Source of the DNA: Streptomyces griseoflavus | GTDB taxonomy: Bacteria; Actinomycetota; Actinomycetes; Streptomycetales; Streptomycetaceae | Direction: 5' to 3' | NCBI RefSeq assembly: GCF_014649995.1 | Contig: NZ_BMUC01000003.1 | Coordinates: 399,606-463,605 of the forward strand | Length of the DNA: 64,000 nt | In this document: positions 52,975 to 60,593 of the stretch, piece after piece | Layout: each line of letters opens with the position of its first letter | Numbering within the stretch: the first letter of the stretch is position 1 | The notes under the pieces: generated by a model | The model's input: only the letters and a program-made list of their open reading frames with translations | The model's database searches: none | What the model was told of the DNA's origin: nothing | Program-made: the position numbers and the translations under genes

Positions 52975-53172
52975 CTGTCATCTCAACCTGAGAGCTTCAC
53001 CGGAACGCCCGGGGCGCTCCGGCTTTCACCGTCGGTGAGAGCGGAAGCCGTCGACACCCGCCCTGCTTTCCAGAGTGACCTCGTCCGTGCGGTACGTGTG
53101 CCTGAGAGATTCCGGGGAGGATTTGCTCCTTCGGCGCCTCCGGTGGTGTCCGGAGGACTCTCCCGCGCGGGG
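52975..53172 (-). promoter_or_regulatory. Tandem glycine riboswitch
   Basis: Two aptamers are read on the minus strand. Aptamer 1 (about 53172 down to 53098) has 'GAGAGTCCTCCGG', the core CGCCGAAGGAGCAAATCC and the closing TCTCAGGCA. Aptamer 2 (about 53085 down to 52975) has a core ACGGTGAAAGCCGGAG and CTCTCAGGT. This is the canonical class ending P1 in CTCAGG for both. It lies 70 bp before the gcvP start; glycine binding should turn the gene on. The 383-bp gap 52906-53288 is otherwise promoter and leader. Confidence 0.9.
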
Positions 53173-53288
53173 TCAGCGGCCGTTTGCCAGGGTACCAGCG
53201 AGCTCACCACCGGGTCTTCGAGTGGCCGCCCCGCCGATTGTGCCGTTGTGTAGTGCTTACGGATGAGTTTGCGACCAGTGGAGGGCCC

Positions 53289-53663
53289 GTGCAGACCGAC
53301 ATCGATCCGCGCCACCTGATCGGCCGCAAGGCGTTCGACCGCAGCGGCGCCCGCATAGGCACCATCGACGAGGTGTACCTCGACGACGCCACCGGCGTAC
53401 CGGAGTGGGCGGCCATACGCACCGGCCTGTTCAGCAGGGACGCCTTCGTCCCGCTGGAGCCCAGCGAGCTGATCGACGGAGCGCTCCACGTTCCGTTCGA
53501 GCGGGCCCTGATCAAGGACGCTCCCGACTTCGGCGTGGGCCGCCACCTCTCCCCCGAGCAGGAACTCCAGCTCTACCACCACTACGGGCTGGACATCGCC
53601 GCTCCCCCTCCGGTGCCGGACCGTGACTTCGGCAGGCTCGCCGGCCGGGACAAGCAGGTCTGA
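53289..53663 (+). CDS. PRC-barrel domain protein
   Basis: 124 aa. PRC-barrel beta-strands: 'DPRHLIGRKAFDRSGARIGT', 'IDEVYLDDATGVPEWAAIRT', 'AFVPLEPSELIDGALHVPFE', then a short helical end 'LSPEQELQLYHHYGLDI' as seen in stress-related PRC proteins of actinobacteria. PRC-barrels mediate protein or RNA contacts, with no enzymatic role. GGAGGG lies close (3-5 nt) before the GTG at 53289. It diverges from the gcvP leader. Confidence 0.85.
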   Translation: MQTDIDPRHLIGRKAFDRSGARIGTIDEVYLDDATGVPEWAAIRTGLFSRDAFVPLEPSELIDGALHVPFERALIKDAPDFGVGRHLSPEQELQLYHHYGLDIAAPPPVPDRDFGRLAGRDKQV

Positions 53664-53671
53664 CCCGCCGT

Positions 53672-55063
53672 TCACGCACTCTCCGTTCCCGCTCCTCCAC
53701 CGCCTTGCGCCCCCTCGACCTCCCCCGGCCTCCGGGACACCAGCGGCAGCGGATCCGCCGGTTCCAGGGCCGGGTCGTCGGTGCGGAAGGTCCTCACCCG
53801 CCCGGGCGGGGAGCCGGGGGTCTCGAAGCGCACGGTGACCCGGCCGAGTCCGCTGCCCTGCACCCAGCCGTGTCCGTACCCGGTGTGCCGTACGTCGTGG
53901 CCGGCGGGCCAGTGCCGCTCGGCGGGCGCCGGGCCGTCCGCCGCGGGCGCGTCCGCCGGCTCCTCCCGGACGGGGTCCTCCCCGGCCGCGCCCGCCGCCT
54001 GCGCGAACAGGTCCTCCTGGGTGTAGTCGGCGAGTCCGCTGACGCCCACTCCGAGCAGCCGCACCCCGCCCGTGGTGTCGACCGACTCCAGCAGCCGCTC
54101 CGCGGCCTCCCGTACGACCGCGGGATCGTCCGTGGGCCCGCGCAGCGTCTCGGACCGGGTGAGGGTGGAGAAGTCGTACCGCCGCACCTTGAGCACGATG
54201 GTCCGCCCCGACAGGCCCGCCCCGCGCAGTCTGCCCACGCAACGGCCGGCGAGCCGGCGCACCTCCGCGCCGACCCGCACCCGGTCGTGGATGTCCACGT
54301 CGTAGGTGTCCTCCACGGACACCGACTTGGTCTCCCGCTCCGCCACCACCGGCCGTTCGTCCCGCGCCAGCGCCATGGCGAACAGCGCGTGCCCGTGGGC
54401 CTTCCCCAGCAGCCGTACGAGTTCGTCCTCCCCGGCTTCGGCGAGTTCGCCGACCGTGTGGATCCCGGCCCGGCGCAGGTGGTCGCCGGTCGCGGGGCCC
54501 ACACCGGGCAGGGTGCGCACGGACAGCGGCCCCAGCAGGGCCCGCTCGGTACCCGGCTCGATCACCACCAGCCCGTCCGGCTTGGCCTGCTCCGACGCGA
54601 TCTTCGCGAGCATCTTGGACGCGGCGAGGCCCACCGAACCGGTGAGTCCCGTGGCCTCCCTGATGTCCGCGCGCAGCCGCGCCCCCGCCAGGCGGGCCGA
54701 CCGCTCGTCCCAGGCGGTGCCGCCGGCCTCCAGGTCCACGAAGGCCTCGTCGAGGCTGAGCGGCTCCACCAGCGGCGACAGGGCCCGCAGCAGCCTCATC
54801 ACCTCGTCGCTGATCGACCGGTAGAGGGCGAACCTGGGCACCAGGTACGCGGCGTTCGGCGCCAGGCGCCGGGCCTGCGCCATGGGCATCGCCGAGTGGA
54901 CCCCGAAGACCCGTGCCTCGTACGAGGCCGTGGCGACCACACCGCGCGGCCCGAGCCCGCCCACCACGACGGCCTTCCCGCGCAGACTCGGCTTGGACGC
55001 CTGCTCCACCGAGGCGAAGAAGGCATCCATGTCGAGATGCAGGATCGTGGGCGCGGATCTCAC
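53672..55063 (-). CDS. dinB: DNA polymerase IV (Y family)
   Basis: 463 aa. Y-family core: 'LHLDMDAFFASVEQAS' (catalytic Asp), 'EPLSLDEAFVDL' (SLDE), 'GVGLAASKMLAKIASEQAKP' (as 'GLAASKMLAKIASEQAKPDG'), then the little-finger domain. A beta-clamp binding motif QEDLF is at about 347-351. It bypasses lesions at replication forks with low fidelity. The tail after the clamp motif (about 110 residues) is long, charged and Pro/Gly-rich, unusual in length. GTG at 55063; no LexA box is visible. Confidence 0.92.
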   Translation of the reverse strand: MRSAPTILHLDMDAFFASVEQASKPSLRGKAVVVGGLGPRGVVATASYEARVFGVHSAMPMAQARRLAPNAAYLVPRFALYRSISDEVMRLLRALSPLVEPLSLDEAFVDLEAGGTAWDERSARLAGARLRADIREATGLTGSVGLAASKMLAKIASEQAKPDGLVVIEPGTERALLGPLSVRTLPGVGPATGDHLRRAGIHTVGELAEAGEDELVRLLGKAHGHALFAMALARDERPVVAERETKSVSVEDTYDVDIHDRVRVGAEVRRLAGRCVGRLRGAGLSGRTIVLKVRRYDFSTLTRSETLRGPTDDPAVVREAAERLLESVDTTGGVRLLGVGVSGLADYTQEDLFAQAAGAAGEDPVREEPADAPAADGPAPAERHWPAGHDVRHTGYGHGWVQGSGLGRVTVRFETPGSPPGRVRTFRTDDPALEPADPLPLVSRRPGEVEGAQGGGGAGTESA

Positions 55064-55142
55064 AGGTCCGATGCTGCCCTACGTCACTGACAATGCCCTC
55101 ATCGACGGCCCGGACCCTCCTCGCGGGCCTGGGGGGGCGTCG

Positions 55143-55823
55143 TCAGACGGCCTTGTTGCGGCGGCGCGCGAGCTCGTCCATGGGGTTGTGGCCGACCAGG
55201 GTCTCCCCGGTGTCGACGCGCTCCCCGTGCAGCTGTGACAGCGCGCTCTCGACGTCCCGCCACACCACACCGACGGCGATGCCGAAGACCCCCTGTCCGC
55301 CCTGCAGCAGGGCGTGCACCTCGTCCGGCGAGGTGCACTCGTAGACGGTGGCGCCGTCACTCATCAACGTCATGCGTTCGAGATCGCTGAAGCCGCTCTC
55401 GCGCAGGTGCTGGACGGCGCTGCGGATGTTCTGCAGCGACACGCCCGTGTCCAGGAAGCGCTTGACGATCTTCAGCACGACGACGTCACGGAAGCTGTAC
55501 AGCCGCTGCGACCCCGATCCGTGGGCCGGTCGCACGCTCGGCTCGACCAGTCCCGTACGGGCCCAGTAGTCGAGCTGCCGGTAGGTGATGCCCGCGGCGG
55601 CACAGGCCGTGGGCCCCCGGTAACCGATCTCCTCGGACGCCCCCACCGCCTCACCGCCGCCCGGCACAGCCGTGGGCCGCTGAGGAACCGACCCGGTCGC
55701 CCCTCCGTGCCCGGGGTGGCCCGCGCTCGGGCGGAGCCGGGAGCTCTGGGGAGGGTACGGCCCGCTCGCCCCGAAACCGTGTCCGGGAGCACCCCCAGCC
55801 GTACCGTCGCCGCTGCTTCTCAC
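55143..55823 (-). CDS. MerR-family regulator with long disordered N terminus
   Basis: 226 aa. A Gly/Pro-rich stretch of about 80 residues precedes the MerR winged helix ('IGYRGPTACAAAGITYRQLD' then 'YWARTGLVEPSVRPAHGSGS') and a C-terminal part of about 75 residues ('TVYECTSPDEVHALLQGGQG'). It corresponds in position to mycobacterial Rv1830 (McdR-like), reported to act in cell division and antibiotic tolerance. GGAGGT precedes the GTG at 55823. A TTGACG-N17-TACCGT promoter and two palindromes lie upstream. Confidence 0.88.
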   Translation of the reverse strand: MRSSGDGTAGGAPGHGFGASGPYPPQSSRLRPSAGHPGHGGATGSVPQRPTAVPGGGEAVGASEEIGYRGPTACAAAGITYRQLDYWARTGLVEPSVRPAHGSGSQRLYSFRDVVVLKIVKRFLDTGVSLQNIRSAVQHLRESGFSDLERMTLMSDGATVYECTSPDEVHALLQGGQGVFGIAVGVVWRDVESALSQLHGERVDTGETLVGHNPMDELARRRNKAV

Positions 55824-55853
55824 GCCGACCTCCGTCCTTGACCTGCCTCCTCG

Positions 55854-55882
55854 ACGGTAGGCAGTCACCAAGGGTGCGTCAA
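55854..55882 (-). promoter_or_regulatory. Promoter of the MerR gene
   Basis: On the minus strand TTGACG (55877-55882) and TACCGT (55854-55859) are separated by exactly 17 bp, a near-consensus housekeeping promoter. The start would be about 20-25 bp before the GTG. Confidence 0.75.
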
Positions 55883-55891
55883 CGATCGCCA

Positions 55892-55917
55892 CACTCGGCA
55901 CGCCGAGTGATAATCAC
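55892..55917. promoter_or_regulatory. Two overlapping palindromes upstream of the MerR promoter
   Basis: CACTCGGC-AC-GCCGAGTG (55892-55909) is a perfect 18-bp palindrome, and GTGATAATCAC (55907-55917) a perfect 11-bp palindrome sharing its last three bases. They lie 9 bp upstream of the -35 box on the minus strand, the place of an activator or repressor. Confidence 0.5.
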
Positions 55918-56013
55918 CCTGAGAGTGGTTTTCCGTGCCCCACCGCGGGGAAAGGCTAGCCGAATGCCCGCCGCGCGGGCCCTGCGCCCGGCCGTGGCGG
56001 CGGCCGCCCTCCC

Positions 56014-56487
56014 TCACTGGTTGCTGGTACCGAAGTCCTCCGGCGAGATCTGGTCGAGGAACTCGCGGAACTTCTCCACCTCGTCCTCCTGCTCGTCCGG
56101 AATGGCGATCCCCGCGTCGTCGAGCACCGTGTCACTGCCGAAGATGGGCGTGCCCGTGCGCAGCGCCAGCGCTATGGCGTCGGACGGGCGGGCGCTCACC
56201 TCGACGCCGCTGGCGAACACCAGCTCCGCGTAGAAGACACCTTCGCGCAGATCGGTGATGCGTACCTCGGAGAGCTCCTGCCCGACGGCTTCGAGCACGT
56301 CCTTGAAAAGGTCGTGGGTCAGCGGCCGTGCCGGTGCCATGCCCTGCTGGGCGAAGGCGATCGCCGTCGCCTCCCCCGGTCCGATCCAGATGGGGAGGTA
56401 ACGGTCGCCGCCCACTTCACGCAACAGCACGATCGGTTGGTTGGAGGGCATCTCGACCCGGACACCTACGACATCGAGCTCGTTCAC
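56014..56487 (-). CDS. Bifunctional nuclease-family protein (DUF151)
   Basis: 157 aa. DUF151/BFN core: 'LDVVGVRVEMPSNQPIVLLR', 'GGDRYLPIWIGPGEATAIAF', 'ARPSDAIALALRTGTPIFGS'. Family members are reported to have DNase and RNase activity, though most are unstudied. It matches Rv1829 in position. The GTG at 56487 has TAGGGT 6 nt upstream (leaderless type). Confidence 0.9.
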   Translation of the reverse strand: MNELDVVGVRVEMPSNQPIVLLREVGGDRYLPIWIGPGEATAIAFAQQGMAPARPLTHDLFKDVLEAVGQELSEVRITDLREGVFYAELVFASGVEVSARPSDAIALALRTGTPIFGSDTVLDDAGIAIPDEQEDEVEKFREFLDQISPEDFGTSNQ

Positions 56488-56569
56488 ACAGCAACCCTAG
56501 GCCGTGCCCGGGACGTTTGGGTAGTCGGGCAGGGATCGGGGGGCCGATCCGGTGCCCGGGCCCGCGCGA

Positions 56570-57310
56570 TCAGGGCAGCCGCACCCCGAGCGCCGACTGC
56601 ACCAGCGCCGCGTGCAGCTTCACCGCGAGTCCGGCCAGCTCCTTGGTGCGGGCCTCGGCGTGCGCCCTGGTCTGCGGGTTGCGGTGGCGCCGCAGCGGGG
56701 CGACGACCTGGTCCACCAGGCCGGCCTCCCGGTCGGCGGCTGCCTTCATCACCCGGAGGTGACGGGGCTCGATCCCGAACCGCCCCAGCTCGGCGACGAG
56801 CCCGGCGACCGTGACCGCCTCGGCGTCGTACACCCCGTCCTCCACAGGGGCGAGCAGACCGTAGGACTCCCACTCGGCGAGCTCGCTCTCCCCGACGCCG
56901 GTGACGGCGAGCAGCTGGCCGCGCCCGATGCGGGCCGGTGCGGGCCCGTCGGCGGCCGGCTCCGGAGCGGCCTCACCGTCACCCGGACGGCTCAGCACCG
57001 GCAGCGGTACGGCCTCTCCGCGCTCCATGGCCGCGAGGTGCTCACGGATCACCTTCAGCGGCAGATAGTGGTCCCGCTGCATGCGCAGCACATGGCCGAG
57101 GCGCTCGACGTCCCCGGCGCTGAACTTGCGGTACCCCGAGGGGGTCCGCTGCGGCTCGATCAGCCCCTCCGACTCCAGGAAGCGGATCTTCGAGATGGTG
57201 ACCTCGGGAAACTCCCCACGCAGCACGTTCAGCACCGCGCCGATGCTCATCAGTCCGGTGCCCGCGGCGGCGGCGCCGTGACCGGCACCGCCGCTCGGTG
57301 TCTCAAGCAT
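56570..57310 (-). CDS. ftsR: MerR-family regulator, FtsR/Rv1828 type
   Basis: 246 aa. The MerR helix-turn-helix begins 'SIGAVLNVLRGEFPEVTISK' and 'IRFLESEGLIEPQRTPSGYR', with no other known domain; a C-terminal helical region of about 130 residues follows. The corynebacterial orthologue FtsR activates ftsZ, and Rv1828 binds its own promoter with a distinct C-terminal fold. GGAAGG lies close to the ATG at 57310. It lies between DUF151 and the FHA gene, as in mycobacteria. The symbol rests on synteny and similarity. Confidence 0.85.
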   Translation of the reverse strand: MLETPSGGAGHGAAAAGTGLMSIGAVLNVLRGEFPEVTISKIRFLESEGLIEPQRTPSGYRKFSAGDVERLGHVLRMQRDHYLPLKVIREHLAAMERGEAVPLPVLSRPGDGEAAPEPAADGPAPARIGRGQLLAVTGVGESELAEWESYGLLAPVEDGVYDAEAVTVAGLVAELGRFGIEPRHLRVMKAAADREAGLVDQVVAPLRRHRNPQTRAHAEARTKELAGLAVKLHAALVQSALGVRLP

Positions 57311-57348
57311 GGACCTTCCCTGGGGTCCCCCGGCCGCGACCGGGGCCG

Positions 57349-58152
57349 TCAGTAGCCGCGCTGGCTCGCGTAGAAGACCAGCCGGTACTTGCCGATCTGC
57401 ACCTCGTCACCGTTGGACACGGCGACCTGGTCGATCCGCTCGCGGTTGACGTAGGTGCCGTTCAGGCTGCCGACGTCGGCCACCGTGAACGAACCGTCGG
57501 GGCTGCGGCGGAACTCCACGTGCCGACGGGAGACCGTCACGTCGTCCAGGAAGATGTCGCTCTGCGGGTGACGCCCGGCCGTGGTCAGGTCACCGTCCAG
57601 CAGGAAGCGGCTGCCCGAGTTCGGCCCCCGGCGCACGACCAGGAGCGCCGACCCCATCGGCAGCGCGTCGACGGCCGCCTGCGCCTCCGGGGAGAGCGTC
57701 GGCATCTGCGTCTGGCCGGTGGCCTCGGCGTCGTAGGCCTCGAGACCGGAGATCGAGATCGTCGACGTCGTCTCCGAAGGGCGCTCCGGAGCGACTCCGG
57801 GCTTCAGCGGCGCGCCGCAGTTGGAGCAGAAGCGGCTGTTCTCCGCGTTGCGGTTGCCACACCTCGTACACACCAGCGCCGACATGGACGGATCCTCCTG
57901 CCGCGGCTGCCCGCCTGGGGCTTGGGACGCGTACGGGTCCGAGTACCCACCACCCGTACCTGAGGTCGACGGCTGTCCGGAACCTATGCCGCCCGACTGA
58001 GCGGGGTCGGCGGACGGCGCGCCCTGACCCACCTGGTCCCGGAACAGCGGACGCTGACCTTCCGCGTCAGGCTGTGCGCGGTGACGAGCGGTCGCGTTGC
58101 CGCTGTCCTCTCGCCGCGCGCTCTTGCCGAACAACTTCGCAAACAACTTCAC
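57349..58152 (-). CDS. garA: FHA-domain protein, GarA/OdhI type with zinc ribbon
   Basis: 267 aa. A basic N terminus (KLFAKLFGKSARRED) and disordered linker lead to a zinc ribbon 'CTRCGNRNAENSRFCSNCG' at about 134-152, then the phosphorylation motif in 'RPSETTSTISISG' and an FHA domain (about 190-265) with 'AGRHPQSDIFLDDVTVSRRH' and 'GSLNGTYVN'. GarA and OdhI carry ETTS/ETTV near the FHA domain; when phosphorylated by Ser/Thr kinases they stop inhibiting glutamate and 2-oxoglutarate dehydrogenases. The long N-terminal extension is absent from mycobacterial GarA. GTG at 58152 follows AAGGGGAAT. The assignment as true GarA is by motif and context. Confidence 0.88.
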   Translation of the reverse strand: MKLFAKLFGKSARREDSGNATARHRAQPDAEGQRPLFRDQVGQGAPSADPAQSGGIGSGQPSTSGTGGGYSDPYASQAPGGQPRQEDPSMSALVCTRCGNRNAENSRFCSNCGAPLKPGVAPERPSETTSTISISGLEAYDAEATGQTQMPTLSPEAQAAVDALPMGSALLVVRRGPNSGSRFLLDGDLTTAGRHPQSDIFLDDVTVSRRHVEFRRSPDGSFTVADVGSLNGTYVNRERIDQVAVSNGDEVQIGKYRLVFYASQRGY

Positions 58153-58342
58153 GGGCGATTCCCCTTGACCGAAACAGACCCGCCCGTGGGGCAGGACGAA
58201 CCCTGACTGAACACATTGGCCGACCCGGACATCTTCACAACGTCCGCCTCCGCCAGACAGTTTCCACCACGCACCACCCAATCGGTGCGCCGACCCCCCG
58301 CAACCTCATGCCCTGGCCGGAAGCCCCCCATGCACCCCCGGT

Positions 58343-59245
58343 TCACCGCGAGGACGACCGAGCGTAGTCAGGCCGCTCCGCCGCCCGCAAGGCATCCACG
58401 ACGATCTTGGTGGACCGCTCCACGGTAACGGTGGCCTGTTCCTTCTCGAGAGTCTGCACCACGCCTCCGGGGATGTTGAGCGCCGGCTCGAGGTCCTGCG
58501 ACTTGCCGATGACCTTGAAACGATAGGGCGCGGCGATCTTGTTCCCGTCCACGGCGACACCGCTGCCGGAATCCGTCAGGTAGGTGCTCGCGACCACCCG
58601 CACGCCGTTCACCTGGATCGCTTCGGCACCGGCGGCGCGCAGCTCCTGGACGGCGTCGAGCAGCATGTCCGCCTCGACCATGCCCTTGGTGTCCTCGATG
58701 GTCATGGTGATCCCGGGTCCCTGCGCGGCGACGGTGCCGGCCAGGACACCGAGTTGCCTCTCCTTCTCGATCGTCTGCCTGCGGGCCTCCTCGGCCTGGT
58801 CGGAGCTGTTCTCCAGCTCGTCGCGCTGCTTCTCGAGGCCCCGCTTCTCGTCTTCTAGACGTTCTGTTCGGTTGTCGAGTTCATCGAGGATGCGTACGAG
58901 ATCCTCCTGGCGGGCCCCGCGCAGCGCGCTGTCGCTGTCGCTGTTGGAGGCCACCTGGACGGCCAGGCCGAAGCCGAGGCCGAAGAGCAGCAGGGCGACG
59001 ATGAGTTGGGCCCGGGTCAGGCGCGGCGGCCACAGCCCCTTGATCAGCCGCTGCCGTCCGGTCACCTCCGGCCCGGCCGGTTCCCGCCGGAGGGTCTCGT
59101 CGGCGGGCGTGGGCACGCTCGCGGGGACCTCCGCGGGCAGTTCCCTGCGCAGTCCGGGTGCGGGCGCGGCTTCGGGGGCGGTCCTGGGCGGGGACACCGC
59201 CGGGCGTGTCGTCTCGTCGCGCTCGTGTTCGTTCATCGGCGTCAT
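58343..59245 (-). CDS. DUF881 membrane protein
   Basis: 300 aa. Residues 1-70 are Pro/Ala-rich cytoplasmic; one membrane segment follows at about 78-98 ('LIVALLLFGLGFGLAVQVAS'). A coiled coil (about 112-165, Glu/Lys/Arg-rich) leads to the DUF881 domain ('GPGITMTIEDTKGMVEADML' to 'ALNIPGGVVQTLEKEQATVT'). These are divisome-associated proteins related to those beside the small basic protein. Start ATG at 59245 overlaps the stop of the small basic protein gene as ATGA. Confidence 0.9.
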   Translation of the reverse strand: MTPMNEHERDETTRPAVSPPRTAPEAAPAPGLRRELPAEVPASVPTPADETLRREPAGPEVTGRQRLIKGLWPPRLTRAQLIVALLLFGLGFGLAVQVASNSDSDSALRGARQEDLVRILDELDNRTERLEDEKRGLEKQRDELENSSDQAEEARRQTIEKERQLGVLAGTVAAQGPGITMTIEDTKGMVEADMLLDAVQELRAAGAEAIQVNGVRVVASTYLTDSGSGVAVDGNKIAAPYRFKVIGKSQDLEPALNIPGGVVQTLEKEQATVTVERSTKIVVDALRAAERPDYARSSSR

Positions 59246-59574
59246 GCCCGGAACACGTGCCGGCGGATCGCCGCGGCGTTGGAGAAGATGCGGATGCCGA
59301 GGACGACCACGACACCGGTGGACAGCTGGGCTCCCACACCGAGCTTGTCGCCGAGGAACACGATCAGCGCGGCGACGACGACGTTCGACAGGAACGACAC
59401 CACGAAGACCTTGTCGTCGAAGATGCCGTCGAGCATCGCTCGCAGCCCCCCGAACACGGCGTCGAGCGCCGCGACGACGGCGATCGGCAGGTAAGGCTCG
59501 ACAACCGCCGGGACCTCGGGCCGGACCAACAGTCCGGCCACGACTCCCACGACGAGGCCCAGTACGGCGATCAC
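59242..59574 (-). CDS. sbp: Small basic protein (DUF1290 family)
   Basis: 110 aa, three hydrophobic segments: 'IAVLGLVVGVVAGLLV', 'YLPIAVVAALDAVFGGL' and 'VVSFLSNVVVAALIVFLGDK', then 'LSTGVVVVLGIRIFSNAAAI'. It matches the DUF1290 'small basic protein' that sits between DUF881 genes and near ftsZ or gcv genes in Gram-positives; it is linked to cell division. GTG at 59574 overlaps the upstream DUF881 stop as GTGA, with AAGGG before it. It corresponds to Rv1824. Confidence 0.88.
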   Translation of the reverse strand: MIAVLGLVVGVVAGLLVRPEVPAVVEPYLPIAVVAALDAVFGGLRAMLDGIFDDKVFVVSFLSNVVVAALIVFLGDKLGVGAQLSTGVVVVLGIRIFSNAAAIRRHVFRA

Positions 59575-60467
59575 GATGTGCCCTTCTCGGTTATCGGCTG
59601 TGCGGTACGTACGATGACGCTCGGCGCGGCGGGCAGCCGGACGTCGTCCTCCACGGAGATGGCCGTCCGGATGCCGTAGTTCTCCTGCAAGGCGTGCAGG
59701 TACAGCCCGTCCGCGCTGTTCTGGAACCGGTCGCTCATCGCCCGGCCGTCCCCCACCGCGAGCACCGTGTACGGCGGCACCAGCGGCTTGTTGTCGACCA
59801 GTATCGCGTCTCCGGCGGCTCTGATCGCGGACAGGGCGGTGAGCCGCTGTCCGTTGACGGAGACCGCTTCGGCGCCCGACTCCCACAGGCCGTTGACCAC
59901 GCGCTGCATGTCGCGGTCCCGGACGCGGCCGGTGTCGGAGAACCCGGAGGCCGACCGGGCGTCGCCGTCGCCGCCCGCGCCGGCGTCCTTGGCGTCGTCC
60001 ACGACGAGCCGCACCCCGGGGCCGTGCACCGCGCTCGCGCCGGACAGTATGCCGACCAGCGTGGACCGGTCGCCGCCGCCGCTGTCCCGGAGGGCCTCAC
60101 GCTGCCGTGCGCTCACGTCGGCGCGCAGGTCGTCGACGCTGTCCTCGAGCTTGTCGGCGGCCTCGGCCTCACGGTCGATGCGGTCGATCAGCTCCTCGCG
60201 TTCCTTGGCGACGACCGGAGCCTCCACCCGGGCCTGCGCGGCCCCGACGGTCACGATCAGCGCGGCCAGCACCAGGCCGCCGGCGAGTCCGAGCTTCGCC
60301 CGGAGGGTCTTGGGCATGCCGCCGTCCCCGTGGGACTGCTTGCGCGCGGCGGCCTCGGCGTATCCGTCGTCGAGGCTGTGGTCCATGACGTTGGTGAGCA
60401 ACGACATGGAGGCGTCCGGGCGCGCGGGCCGCGCGGGGGTGCTCCGAACGGGGGGTGGCTGCGGCAT
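59571..60467 (-). CDS. DUF881 membrane protein
   Basis: 298 aa. A cytoplasmic tail of about 60 residues, one membrane segment ('AKLGLAGGLVLAALIVTVGA'), a coiled coil (about 85-125) and the DUF881 domain ('GPGVRLVVDDAKDAGAGGDG' to 'LYLHALQENYGIRTAISVED'). It pairs with the other DUF881 gene on the far side of the small basic protein, like Rv1823/Rv1825. ATG at 60467 (also GTG at 60476) has GACGAT 7 nt before it. The GTGA overlap ties it to the small basic protein gene. Confidence 0.9.
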   Translation of the reverse strand: MPQPPPVRSTPARPARPDASMSLLTNVMDHSLDDGYAEAAARKQSHGDGGMPKTLRAKLGLAGGLVLAALIVTVGAAQARVEAPVVAKEREELIDRIDREAEAADKLEDSVDDLRADVSARQREALRDSGGGDRSTLVGILSGASAVHGPGVRLVVDDAKDAGAGGDGDARSASGFSDTGRVRDRDMQRVVNGLWESGAEAVSVNGQRLTALSAIRAAGDAILVDNKPLVPPYTVLAVGDGRAMSDRFQNSADGLYLHALQENYGIRTAISVEDDVRLPAAPSVIVRTAQPITEKGTS

Positions 60468-60593
60468 GCCGCACATCGTCGCACGCCGCGACCACTACCT
60501 CCGAAACGGCCCCGCCGACGTGCCGGACAGGCCCTGTCGGGGGGCACTTGTCCGGTACGCCGGCGTCCGGTTCGGTCGGTCGGCAGACCCTGC

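Noticed and set aside
52954-53253. Plus-strand frame within the gcvP leader
   Set aside because: Overlaps the glycine riboswitch aptamers on the other strand; no ribosome site or domain.
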